Positions 1-9,367 of a DNA stretch of 46,406 nucleotides are shown piece by piece (position 1 is the stretch's first letter; each line of letters opens with the position of its first letter). The stretch is from Desulfuromonadales bacterium. GTDB taxonomy: Bacteria; Desulfobacterota; Desulfuromonadia; Desulfuromonadales; JAHYIW01. Location: assembly GCA_029210745.1 (NCBI GenBank), contig JARGFI010000020.1, forward strand, positions 1 through 46,406, read 5' to 3'. A model generated the notes under the pieces. That model did no database searches. It saw only the letters and a program-made list of their open reading frames with translations, and had not been told where the DNA came from. The position numbers and the translations under genes were made by a program.

Positions 1-3000
1 CTGCCCGGATCGAAACTGTACGAACCGTCGGCGGCGAGGGTGAAGCTGCCGCCATTGTCCCCGGCCACACCGACGCCCACATTGCCGGGCACGCCCGCCA
101 CGGCACTGACGCTGTGGGTGTCGCTGGTGTCAATATCGGTGTCGTTGACAAGCACGCCGCTGGCCACATCGACGGTCAGAATCGCATTCTCCGAGGTGGA
201 ACCGGTATCGGCAACCGCCACCGGGGTATCGTTGGTGCCGGTAATGGTGATGGTGACCAGCTGCTCATCAAACCCGTCATGGTCATCAGTGACCCGAACG
301 GTAAAGGTGTCCGTAACACTCTGGCCTGCCGCCAAATCCTGAACAGCAGAGGAGGTGCCATCCGTCCCGTTATTGAGGGTGTACGTCCACTCGCCGCTGT
401 TCCCGTTGAGTGCCAGTCCGCCGTAATCACCGGCGGCACTCCCTTCAATACTCCAGGTGGGTGGGGCGACGGCATCCAAATCGTCGGAGGTCAAAGTCCC
501 GGTAGCGGTCAGCTTAATGTCTTCCTCAACACCGCCGGTGGCGTCACCGCTGATGACGGGATCGTCATTGGTTCCCGTGATGGTGACGGTAATCACCTCC
601 GGCGTGCCGTCGGCAGAGGTGACGGTGATCGTATCTTCATAAGTAACGCCATCAACGAACTCGTTGTGGGCATCATTCATGGTATAGACCCACGCCCCGG
701 TACTATCCATCGAGAACTTGCCGTAACCATTGTCGCCCGGCACAAGCGTCAGAACGTTGAATTCAGCGGGGTTGTCGACATCGGTGACGTTGAGATCACC
801 GCTGATGATCTGTGCCGCGTCGGTTTCGACAGCTGTTCCGCTGATGTCACCGCTAATCTGCGCCTCATCGTTGGTCCCGTTGATGGTACTGGTGATATCG
901 GCGGGGGTTCCATCGGCGGTAATAACAGCAATCGTATCCGTCAGTGTTTCGCCAGCGCCCAATTTCTGGATTGCCTCCAGGCTATTGTCGACAAGATAGC
1001 CCCAAGTTCCATCCGCATTGAGACTGATACTTCCATAATCACCAAGGATGTTCCCGGGAACAAATTCGTCCAAGCCGTCGACATCATTGATTGTCAAAGC
1101 TCCCCCGGTTAGCAACACATCCGCCCCAGCGACGACGGAGACGTCCATGTCTTCAGTTACACTGCCGCTGGTGTCGCCACCGATAACTGCCGCATCGTTG
1201 CTGCCGGTGATGGTTATCGTCACCGTCTCGCTGTCCGACAACGGCGTCGCATTGTCGTCCGTCGCCGTGACCGTATAGGTCAAGATCAGCGTCTCGTCGT
1301 TCGCCAGGTAATCGAACGCTTCGCTGCCGGAATCAAAGCTCCAACTCAGAGTGCTAGTCGTCTGCATGTTGTCCAGAACGGGCACTGGGGTCACGCTGAA
1401 CATCGCCTGTAACTCTGCATCCGTCGGCGCCGCCGCATCCAGACGGTCGGATGACCCACTCACCGCCAAAGAGAAGGTCGCACTCACCACATCGGTGACA
1501 TCAGTGTCCGAGACCGTCAATGTCCCACTTGTACTCAACGCCGCGTTTGTCTCAGCCAGGCCCACGGCGTCAGGTCCGTTGGTAATCACAGGCGCATCGT
1601 TGCTGCCGGTCACGGCGATAGTGACGGTCTGAACCGCGCTGGTCGCACCCATGTCGTCGGTGGCGGTGTAGGTAAAGCTGACGACTCGATTTTCTCCAAC
1701 CGCCAGATCGTCGAAAGCGCTTCCGGGATCGAAGGAGTAACTGCCGTTCGCGGCGAAGCTCAAAGTTCCCTCGGCAACGCTATCGACCAGCTGGTAGCTG
1801 GCGATGGTGCCGTCCACGTCGGTGGCGGCCGGGACGTTGCTGGTGAGGAGTGCGTTCTCCCCGGTGGTCGCGCTGCTGTCGACGGCCACCGGAGCGTCGT
1901 TCACCGGCGTGATATCGAGGGTGGCACTGCCGGTTACGCGCTGTGGGTCGGAGATGCCGTTGGTGGTGCCGTTGTCGGTGATGTCGTAACTGAAACTGAC
2001 GCTGGTATCGTCATCGGTCGCCGGGGTGTAGCTCCAGGTGCCATCGCCGTTATCGACCAGAGTCCCGCTGCCGGAGCTGATCCCCAGGTTGCTCGCCGTG
2101 AGGGTGTTACTTTCGACATCGGCAGCGTTGCCCAGCAGTTCGGCCTGAGTGATGAGGCGCACTCCGCTGTCTTCGGCGATGGAGCCCAGTGTGACCGTGC
2201 TCGTCGTCGGTGCGTCGTTGACCGGAGTAATATCCAGGGTGGCGGTAGTGTTGATAGTGCTGGTTCCGTCGCTGATATCGTAGCTGAAGCTGACATTGGT
2301 ATCGTCGTCAGCTGCCGGAGTGTAGTTCCAGGTGCCGTCGCCGTTATCGCTTAGGGTGCCGCTGCCGGAGTTGTTGATCAGAGTGCTGGCGGTGAGGGTG
2401 TCGCCGTCGATATCGGTGGCGCCCGCCAGCAGTTCGGCCTGGGTGATGATCAGCACGCCGCTGTCTTCAGCGATCGGGGTCAGTGTCACGGCGCTTGATG
2501 TCGGCGCATCGTTCTGCCCGGTGATCGTCACGGTTACCGTCTCGGTGCTTGTAGCACCGGCGGCATCGGTCACTGTATAGGTAAAGCTGTCGGTAGCATT
2601 CTCGCCTGCCGCCAGATATTCGAACTGTCCATTGGGAGCGTAGCTGAAGGTGCCGTCACTGTTGTCGGTGACGCTGCCCAGCGTCCCGGTCGTGTCGATG
2701 GCAAAGGTATGGGTATCGCCGGTATCGGCATCGCTGTAGATGGAACTGATGGTGATGCTCGGGCCGTCCTCGGCCACAGTATCTGTCACCGCCAGCGCCA
2801 GCGGCGCATCGTTGACGTCATTGACCGGGATATTCAGCGCCTTGGTATAGCTCAATCCACCAGCATCGGTCACCTGTACATTGATAGCCAGGGACGGATT
2901 CGTTTCGAAATCGATAGTGCCGTTAACGCGTAATTCGTTGCCGACAATCGTGACCAGACCGTTGTCGAGATCATTGCTGCCATCACCGGAAACAAGGGAA

Positions 3001-5837
3001 TAAGTGAAGCTGTCACCGGCATCGTCATCCGTGGTGGTCAGGAGCCCAATCACCGTTCCGGGCATGGAATTCTCGTTAACCGTGCTTGACGATAACGAGA
3101 TATCAGTCGGAAATTCGTTGACATCGGTAACGTTAAGGACGACATCGGCGACAACAGAGATATTCCCTGCCGCGTCCTGGGCTTGAACGCCGAGGGTGAA
3201 GTTGCTCGGCAGGTTCTCGAAGTCGTTAGCGGGCGCAGCGGCATCGATTCCGGCGGTGGTCAGGGTGATCCGACCGCTATTGTCGATAGCGAAGTAGCCG
3301 TTATCATTACCGCTGGTTATCTGAAAGGCCGTTACGCCAACGGCGTCGGTGGCAACCACCGTGCCGACGACTGTCCCGACCAGGGACTGGTTTTCATCAA
3401 AGCTGAAAGCTTGTCCGCTGGCAACAGCGGGCCCGGTGCTATCCAAAGTCAAAGTCAAGCTGCCGATGTTACTGGTATTTCCGGCGACATCGGTCTGCCT
3501 GATGTCGACGCTGTTGGCACCCTCAATCGCCGTAAAGTTCGATGTCCAGGTTGATCCACCATCGATCGAGTACTCAACCACGGCACCGGCCTCGATGCCG
3601 GTCAGGCTCAGGGTGCCACTACTGCTGATTTTGTCGGTGGAGCTGCTGCCGCTATCGAGGGACAGCGCCACGCTCGGGGCGATCGGTGCGGCGGTGTCGA
3701 GAGTGAAGGTCAGGCTGCCGACGCTGCCGGGGTTTCCAGCGGCATCGAGCTGCCGGACCGTGACCGTGTTGACCCCTTCTGCCGGGGTGAAATTTGTCGA
3801 CCAGTTCAGACCACCGTCGATGGAGTATTCGAGCGTAGCTCCGGCTTCGACAGCGGTTAGCGCGAGAGTGCCGACCGTGCTGATCTGGTCCGCGCCGCTG
3901 GTGCCGCTGTCTGTGGTCAGGGAGACTCCGGGAGCAGTCGGTGCAATCAAATCAACGGTGTAACTTGTGGTGGCGGTGGCGGTGCCGATGCCCCCGCCGA
4001 AACCGGTGACGATGGCAGCATTGACTGTGTTGTCTGCTGCGAGGTCGGTGCCGCTGACATTGATGCTAAAGGTTTTGTCGGCCTGAACCAGGCCGGTGGA
4101 ATCGACGCCGTTGACCGTCAAGGTAATTGTATCACCGACCTGGGCATCGCCGCCGACGCTGCCGGTGATCGCAACGATACCACCGGCTTCGGCGATATTG
4201 ATGATATTATCGCCAGTAATCGTCGGAACCAGTGCGATCGTCGGCACCGGGACGGTGATGTCGACGGTGTATTCTGCGGAGTCGGTGGCAGTGGCGGGGT
4301 TGCCGGCGGGATCGCTGGTAGTGATACTGGCAACGACTGTTTTGTCACTGTCAGCAACCAGATCGGATCCGGCGACAGCGATACTGAAGGTCATGTCGGT
4401 CCGCACCTGACCGGTATATTCAAGGTCATTCACCAACAGGGTAACGGTGTCACCAATCTGGGCATCGCCGCCAGCCGTGCCGGTAATGGCAACGGCACCG
4501 TTAGCTTCGGCGATATTGATGATGTCGTCAGCGGTGATATTTTGATCAAGGGTAATCGTCGGGACTGGTGGCGTAATGTCGACCGTGTAACTTGCGCTGT
4601 CGGTGGCGCTGCCGGGGTTGCCCGCTCCGTCGCTGGTGATGATGCTGACAGTGACGGATTGATTGCTGTCGGCGACCAGGTCGGACCCGGCCACGTCAAT
4701 ACTGAAGGTCATGTCGGCGCGCACCAGGCCGGTGTAGTCAACGTCGTTCACCGTCAGGGTGATCAGATCACCGACCTTGACCTCGCCGCCGAGCGTGCCG
4801 CTGACCACAACATCTCCAGCTGCTTCGGCAATATTAATGACGCCGTCGGCGGTGATCGCTGGATCAAGGGTGATGGTCGGGGCTGGAGCCGTGATGTCAA
4901 CACCGTACCCTTCACTGTCGGTGCCGGGGTTGAGAGCGCCATCCGTGGTGGTGACAGCGTCGATCGTTTGATCGCTGTCGGCGGCCAGATCGGCACCGGC
5001 AACATTGATGCTGAAGCTTTTATTGTCGAGAACCGTGCCGGAGTATTCAACACCGTTCACTGTCAAGGTGACGGTGTCACCGACCTGGGCTCCGCCGCCG
5101 ACTGTTCCGCTAAGAGCAATGGTACTGTTCGATTCGGCAATATTAATAATATCATCGGCGGTAATGTCGTTATCCAGGGTGATGGTCGGGTCGGAAATGT
5201 CGACAACTTTTTGCGCGGCTTTGTACACTGAAGGCCGGGGGGTGATGACCGGCACAACCGGATCTGTCTCGACATCGACAAGCAGTTCGTTGGGCATCGG
5301 CGAGCCCAGACCGGGGCCTTTCCCGGATACAGCGGTTCCGTTGCTGACCTGGGTCATCGGTGCGGTTAATGTTGCTTTGTCGATGAGCGGGATATTGTCG
5401 GGGTTGTCTGCCGGTGTTTCCAGTGAGTCTGGTTCTGCGTCAGGCTCAAGGACGTCAACATGTTCACTCACCACCCGCAAGCTGCCGGCTTTGGCCAGAT
5501 TGGTGATGCCAACCATTTTGAAAAGATCGGCCAGGGTTGTCTGTTCGCTCCCTGCGAGCGGCTCACTACCGGTGTCGCCGGTGAAGGACGCATCGAAAAT
5601 GACCGGATAGACTGTATTGCCAAGAGCCTCAAGGGCACCATTGGGGATGATCACGTAACTGCCATCGGTAAAGCTTAACAACAAATCGACATCCGCGACA
5701 TCGACCGCACTGAGCTCTGTCGCCCCATGCGGAATGATAATCGTTCCGTTCGGAGTAATAACGGCACGGACAATGTTTTGTCCTGCTCCGAACGCTGTTG
5801 CCGCCGGGCCCTGTTGGTTATCGTTATGGTTTGCCAT
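1..5837 (-). CDS. Giant repeat adhesin secreted by type I secretion (partial, runs off left edge)
   Basis: The frame opens at an ATG preceded by AGAGG and was in frame at each of several points read down to base 3, so at least 1,945 residues lie in the window and the C-terminus is missing. There is no N-terminal signal peptide, as expected for a type I substrate. Residues 1-211 form a non-repeated head containing DLLLSFTDG, reminiscent of BapA-type prefix domains. Next come four Ig-like repeats of about 105 residues (roughly 212-630, each starting near TITLD), two Ig-like repeats of about 85 residues with EYSIDGG, two cadherin-like repeats (DENQSL, VNENSMPG), then many VCBS/cadherin-like repeats ending in NDAP or GTNDxP, probable calcium-binding linkers. 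It follows the exporter genes by 50 bases. A C-terminal secretion signal is inferred, not seen. No LapG-type dialanine site was recognised. Confidence 0.9.
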   Translation of the reverse strand, partial: MANHNDNQQGPAATAFGAGQNIVRAVITPNGTIIIPHGATELSAVDVADVDLLLSFTDGSYVIIPNGALEALGNTVYPVIFDASFTGDTGSEPLAGSEQTTLADLFKMVGITNLAKAGSLRVVSEHVDVLEPDAEPDSLETPADNPDNIPLIDKATLTAPMTQVSNGTAVSGKGPGLGSPMPNELLVDVETDPVVPVITPRPSVYKAAQKVVDISDPTITLDNDITADDIINIAESNSTIALSGTVGGGAQVGDTVTLTVNGVEYSGTVLDNKSFSINVAGADLAADSDQTIDAVTTTDGALNPGTDSEGYGVDITAPAPTITLDPAITADGVINIAEAAGDVVVSGTLGGEVKVGDLITLTVNDVDYTGLVRADMTFSIDVAGSDLVADSNQSVTVSIITSDGAGNPGSATDSASYTVDITPPVPTITLDQNITADDIINIAEANGAVAITGTAGGDAQIGDTVTLLVNDLEYTGQVRTDMTFSIAVAGSDLVADSDKTVVASITTSDPAGNPATATDSAEYTVDITVPVPTIALVPTITGDNIINIAEAGGIVAITGSVGGDAQVGDTITLTVNGVDSTGLVQADKTFSINVSGTDLAADNTVNAAIVTGFGGGIGTATATTSYTVDLIAPTAPGVSLTTDSGTSGADQISTVGTLALTAVEAGATLEYSIDGGLNWSTNFTPAEGVNTVTVRQLDAAGNPGSVGSLTFTLDTAAPIAPSVALSLDSGSSSTDKISSSGTLSLTGIEAGAVVEYSIDGGSTWTSNFTAIEGANSVDIRQTDVAGNTSNIGSLTLTLDSTGPAVASGQAFSFDENQSLVGTVVGTVVATDAVGVTAFQITSGNDNGYFAIDNSGRITLTTAGIDAAAPANDFENLPSNFTLGVQAQDAAGNISVVADVVLNVTDVNEFPTDISLSSSTVNENSMPGTVIGLLTTTDDDAGDSFTYSLVSGDGSNDLDNGLVTIVGNELRVNGTIDFETNPSLAINVQVTDAGGLSYTKALNIPVNDVNDAPLALAVTDTVAEDGPSITISSIYSDADTGDTHTFAIDTTGTLGSVTDNSDGTFSYAPNGQFEYLAAGENATDSFTYTVTDAAGATSTETVTVTITGQNDAPTSSAVTLTPIAEDSGVLIITQAELLAGATDIDGDTLTASTLINNSGSGTLSDNGDGTWNYTPAADDDTNVSFSYDISDGTSTINTTATLDITPVNDAPTTSTVTLGSIAEDSGVRLITQAELLGNAADVESNTLTASNLGISSGSGTLVDNGDGTWSYTPATDDDTSVSFSYDITDNGTTNGISDPQRVTGSATLDITPVNDAPVAVDSSATTGENALLTSNVPAATDVDGTIASYQLVDSVAEGTLSFAANGSYSFDPGSAFDDLAVGENRVVSFTYTATDDMGATSAVQTVTIAVTGSNDAPVITNGPDAVGLAETNAALSTSGTLTVSDTDVTDVVSATFSLAVSGSSDRLDAAAPTDAELQAMFSVTPVPVLDNMQTTSTLSWSFDSGSEAFDYLANDETLILTYTVTATDDNATPLSDSETVTITITGSNDAAVIGGDTSGSVTEDMDVSVVAGADVLLTGGALTINDVDGLDEFVPGNILGDYGSISLNADGTWGYLVDNSLEAIQKLGAGETLTDTIAVITADGTPADITSTINGTNDEAQISGDISGTAVETDAAQIISGDLNVTDVDNPAEFNVLTLVPGDNGYGKFSMDSTGAWVYTMNDAHNEFVDGVTYEDTITVTSADGTPEVITVTITGTNDDPVISGDATGGVEEDIKLTATGTLTSDDLDAVAPPTWSIEGSAAGDYGGLALNGNSGEWTYTLNNGTDGTSSAVQDLAAGQSVTDTFTVRVTDDHDGFDEQLVTITITGTNDTPVAVADTGSTSENAILTVDVASGVLVNDTDIDTSDTHSVSAVAGVPGNVGVGVAGDNGGSFTLAADGSYSFDPG

Positions 5838-5887
5838 GGCCACCTCTGTTTACATGCATCGTCTTCAGTGCACTTGAATAATTTGTC

Positions 5888-8023
5888 TTACGTGGTTGTT
5901 TCCGTGTCGTTCAGTGCGTCTGCGTCAGTTTCCGGCGCAACAGCGCACGGTTCTGTTTCTGGGGGTTCGGGAGCCCGCAGCTCGGACAGGGCATCAAACC
6001 GGTTACAGATTTGTTGCGTGCCGTGTGCGGCGTGGTGGACGAGGGTTTCGAGTTGCCTGCCAAGCTGTTGCAGCGTGGTGCAAACCTCGCCCTGCGCCTC
6101 CTCAAGTCGCTGCTGCGACGCTTCGATGGCGGCCGTCAGGGGGGGAACCAGTGCGGAAATTCGGGAACAGATTTCCTGGCCACCCGTGTCGGTCGTCTGC
6201 GCGATGGTGTCGAGTTGACCACGGAGCTGTTGCAGATCCTGACTGAAATCGCGCTGTGTATTGCGCTGGATCTGCTGCGATTCTTTGACCCCGGTGGCCA
6301 GCTGTTCGATCACTTCGGAAACTTTTGAACGGACGGCTTCGTTGCCGGTTTCGGTCGCATTCAGAATTGTGTCAAGTTGGACGCCCAGCTGCTGCAATCC
6401 TTCGTGCAAGGCCCTGTTTGCACTGGCGAAAAATTGGCTGGACTTGTCGGCATCAGCGGCCAGGCGGGACGCCAGCGTCGAGATTTGGGTGCCGATGGTG
6501 TCCGTGCCGTTTTCCGCGGAATTTAAAATTGCGGTGAGCCGGTCGCCAAGCTGCTGCGATTCCTGACGGAAGGTATTGTTGGCGTGGTTGAGTAAAATGT
6601 GTGTTTCCCTGGCATCGGCTGCAAGGTGCACCGTTAATTCGGAAATTTGCGCGCTGATTTCGCCGTTGCCATTCTCCATGCTGTCGAAAATCGTGCCGAG
6701 CCGGGTACCCAGCTGCTGCAACTCCTGGCGGAAACCGTTCCCGGCCTCGGTCTGCTCAACCAGTGCCCGCAACATATCGGCGCGTTGGTTCTGAAAGTCG
6801 TCGATTTCAGCGGCCAGCGCCCGTTGTTGCAAGCGCGCCGCCTCAGCCAGCCTTTCCCGCTCTTCGATCTGGTGCGCATCGATCAGCGCTCTTGATTGCC
6901 GTTGTTCATCAACCTGCATGTTCAGCAGTTTATGTGTTTCTTTCGCGGTTCCGGCCAGATGAACGGTCAATTCAGAAATTTGGGAGGCAATTTCTCCGGT
7001 CCCTTTACCCAGCACGGTGAATGCGGCATCGAATTGCCTGCCAAGCTGTTGCAGTTCGCCACGGAAATTATTGTTGGCCACATTTTGCTCTGTCAGGGCA
7101 TGGAGCATGTCCGCCCGTTGTTTTTTGAAATCGTCGATTTCAGCGGCCAGCGCGCGTTGGCGCTGCCGACCGGCTTCAGCCAGGCGTTCTTCAATGCGGA
7201 GCAGGATGTTCGTTGTTGCGTCACTGGCAACCGCTTCACCGGTGGCGGCGGAGGGCGCTCTGAAACTGACACTTTCGAACGACAGCGCAGTTTCAATATG
7301 GCGGGCAATTTCCGAGCTGAGCAGGGAGAAAATATCCCCCTGCAAGCGCCGGATGCCGACCATCATCAAGCCCAGAATAATCGATCCGAGCAGGCCGAAC
7401 ATCGAGGCCGAAAAGGCAATCCCCATCGACTGCATCGGCGCCTTCATGCGTTCGATCATGGTCCTAAATACCAGCAGCGGACTTGCATTCTGCATGTCGA
7501 TATCGGCAAAACTGCTGATCAGGACGGAAATATCATTGAGGGTCGCCAGCAGGCCGATAAAGGTTCCGAGCAACCCCATTCCGACCAACAGCCCGGTCAG
7601 GTATTGAGGTAAGGCGTTGCGGCGCACCAGTCGCGCCCTGGCATTGGTCAGTTCATGTTCAATCGCCACCTGCTCCTGGTGGGAAATAGAGCGATTGCCT
7701 GATGAGGCCACCATTTGCAGCAGGCAGGCAATATCGACTGTGTACTTGGCGGCCATTTCCCGCAAAGTCGCCGAGTCGGCTTTATTATGGATCGCCCTGG
7801 AAAATTCGACCAGTACCCTGGCTTCGCGAACCAACCGCACAGCGTTGAGAAGGGTTAATATCCCGCCGACCAGAATAATCGTAAAGATCGTGTAGTTGAT
7901 TTGCGGATGGGGGTTGCGGGTGATGGTTAATTTGATCGCATCCAGAAAAATTGCCGATCCGGTCAGGAGAAACACAAAGGGCAGCGATATCAGGATGTAG
8001 TAGACTTTGAGTTGTTTAAACAT
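5888..8023 (-). CDS. MotA/TolQ/ExbB-like proton-channel protein with long repeated helical tail (SiiB-like)
   Basis: 711 residues. Predicted membrane segments lie near 9-29, 44-64, 141-163 and 198-223. The last two carry GMGLLGTFIGLLATL and GIAFSASMFGLLGSIILG, typical of the MotA/TolQ/ExbB family. Residues 270-680 are a glutamine-rich helical tail. It holds a 111-residue duplication (QRALAAEIDDF followed by QRADML, starting near 281 and 392) and then QLG-type units whose key leucines fall at 438, 492, 546, 600 and 654, exactly 54 residues apart. The start has GAGGG seven bases upstream. It lies between hlyD-like and adhesin genes. By analogy with SPI-4 SiiB it would form a proton channel with the MotB-like protein at 9368-10045. 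The domain family is clear, while the secretion role is inferred from context. The Zorya ZorA protein is another long-tailed relative. Confidence 0.85.
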   Translation of the reverse strand: MFKQLKVYYILISLPFVFLLTGSAIFLDAIKLTITRNPHPQINYTIFTIILVGGILTLLNAVRLVREARVLVEFSRAIHNKADSATLREMAAKYTVDIACLLQMVASSGNRSISHQEQVAIEHELTNARARLVRRNALPQYLTGLLVGMGLLGTFIGLLATLNDISVLISSFADIDMQNASPLLVFRTMIERMKAPMQSMGIAFSASMFGLLGSIILGLMMVGIRRLQGDIFSLLSSEIARHIETALSFESVSFRAPSAATGEAVASDATTNILLRIEERLAEAGRQRQRALAAEIDDFKKQRADMLHALTEQNVANNNFRGELQQLGRQFDAAFTVLGKGTGEIASQISELTVHLAGTAKETHKLLNMQVDEQRQSRALIDAHQIEERERLAEAARLQQRALAAEIDDFQNQRADMLRALVEQTEAGNGFRQELQQLGTRLGTIFDSMENGNGEISAQISELTVHLAADARETHILLNHANNTFRQESQQLGDRLTAILNSAENGTDTIGTQISTLASRLAADADKSSQFFASANRALHEGLQQLGVQLDTILNATETGNEAVRSKVSEVIEQLATGVKESQQIQRNTQRDFSQDLQQLRGQLDTIAQTTDTGGQEICSRISALVPPLTAAIEASQQRLEEAQGEVCTTLQQLGRQLETLVHHAAHGTQQICNRFDALSELRAPEPPETEPCAVAPETDADALNDTETTT

Positions 8024-8062
8024 GAAATACCCTCTTTTGAAAAATTATATTTGTTATGAAAC

Positions 8063-9367
8063 TCAATTGGCTCGAAAGGCGCCGTCACGAAATTTCAATA
8101 GTGGTGAAAGAATGTATGACAAGATGGTTCGTTTGCCGACAGCAATATCGGCGCTCGCCGCCATGCCGGGCATCAGCACTCCCGGTTGCCGCGCGCGTGA
8201 CCGCAGCGTTGAGATATCAACCTCCACGTTGACCCGGTAATAATGGTTGTCCCGCTCATCGCGCAGCGTGTCGGCACTGACATCGGTCACGTAGCCTTCA
8301 AAAGTGCCGTAGGTTGCATAGTCATAAGCGCCCACCCTGACGCGAGCCGGTAAACCACGGCGCAGGTGGGCGCGGTCGTTCGGGTTTGAGCGGGTCTGAA
8401 TGACGATGCGCTGATCACTCGGCGTGATTTCGAGCAGCACTTCGCTGGGACGAACAACCGCGCCGATAGTCGTGATATTCAATTTATTGATGAGTCCAGC
8501 CACCGGGCTGCGGACGATATTTCGATCAAACCGGTCAGCACTCGATTTAATTTCGTGTGTCAATTGCTGAATTTCCTCACGCACTTTTGTCAAGGCGGAG
8601 GAGGCTTCGGCGCGAAAGCGTGCAACAGCTTCCTTGATCCGCGATTCAGCCTCCGCATGTGCGGCTTCCAGTCGCGGCATCGCATTGGTTGTTGCGGCGA
8701 TTTCCGCGTTAAGCTGCTGAATACGCATTTGGGCATCGAGTACTTCAAGTTCGGAGGCGGCGTTATCTTTTCTCAATTTATCGATAACCTGATATTTCTG
8801 TTTTGCCAGATCGAGTTCATCGAGCAGATTCCGGTGTTTGGAATTAAGTTCGGCAAGTTCACTTTCCTTCTGCCTGCTCATCGCCTCCAGGACCTTGACC
8901 TCTTCGGCAAGTTGGGTACGCCGCGCCTGCCAGGCGGCGGTTTCCACGTTGATCACGCGGGGATCACCCAGCCCTGGCGGAAAGGCAATCGTGTTATTGC
9001 CGTGCAGTTCGGCGTTCAAGCGGGCTTCGCGTCCGAGCAAGGCATCAATCTTCGACTGCTCTTGTCCCAGGCTGGAGCGGGTCTGGATATCCGATAGCTC
9101 AATCAACGGCTGTCCGGCCGCCACGACCTCCCCCTCCCGGATCAATATGTTGCGAACAATGCCCCCCTCCAGATGCTGGACAAGCTGCGATTTTCCGGCC
9201 GGGATGATTTGACCTTCGGTCCGCACGATGACGTCAACTTCGGCGAATCCGGCCCACAACATCACGCTGCTACTGCTGAGCAACAACAACAGCACAAAAG
9301 TGCGTTGTGGTGACAGCCCCGTAAAAAAGGCCGTCAGTTTGCGTTGGTTGAGAAAGCGCGACATCAT
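8063..9367 (-). CDS. HlyD-family type I secretion periplasmic adaptor (membrane fusion protein)
   Basis: 434 residues. It has a short cytoplasmic N-terminus, one membrane segment near 22-42, and a biotinyl-lipoyl-like segment containing QHLEGGIVRNI and REGEVV. A long coiled-coil hairpin follows (about 100-285, rich in E, L and Q), then the second lipoyl half (RSPVAGLINKL) and a beta-barrel region. It ends in the HlyD-type signature LSYILSPL followed by LKFRDGAFR. Such proteins join the inner-membrane ABC exporter to TolC. Its ATG directly abuts the TGA of the preceding MotB-like gene (TGAATGATG), so translation is probably coupled. Either of the two adjacent ATGs could be the start. Confidence 0.95.
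   Translation of the reverse strand: MMSRFLNQRKLTAFFTGLSPQRTFVLLLLLSSSSVMLWAGFAEVDVIVRTEGQIIPAGKSQLVQHLEGGIVRNILIREGEVVAAGQPLIELSDIQTRSSLGQEQSKIDALLGREARLNAELHGNNTIAFPPGLGDPRVINVETAAWQARRTQLAEEVKVLEAMSRQKESELAELNSKHRNLLDELDLAKQKYQVIDKLRKDNAASELEVLDAQMRIQQLNAEIAATTNAMPRLEAAHAEAESRIKEAVARFRAEASSALTKVREEIQQLTHEIKSSADRFDRNIVRSPVAGLINKLNITTIGAVVRPSEVLLEITPSDQRIVIQTRSNPNDRAHLRRGLPARVRVGAYDYATYGTFEGYVTDVSADTLRDERDNHYYRVNVEVDISTLRSRARQPGVLMPGMAASADIAVGKRTILSYILSPLLKFRDGAFRAN

Noticed and set aside
114-1112. 332-residue open frame on the plus strand opposite the adhesin
   Set aside because: It is the antisense shadow of the repetitive adhesin gene. It has no family motif or ribosome-binding site.
1-5200. 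CRISPR or non-coding tandem repeats
   Set aside because: The repeats are protein-level repeats of about 85-105 codons in one continuous frame, with diverged DNA and no short identical repeats separated by spacers.
5800-5837. LapG-type dialanine cleavage site in the adhesin N-terminus (PAAT at residues 11-14)
   Set aside because: The flanking residues do not fit the usual site, the position is too close to the N-terminus, and no LapD or LapG gene is nearby.
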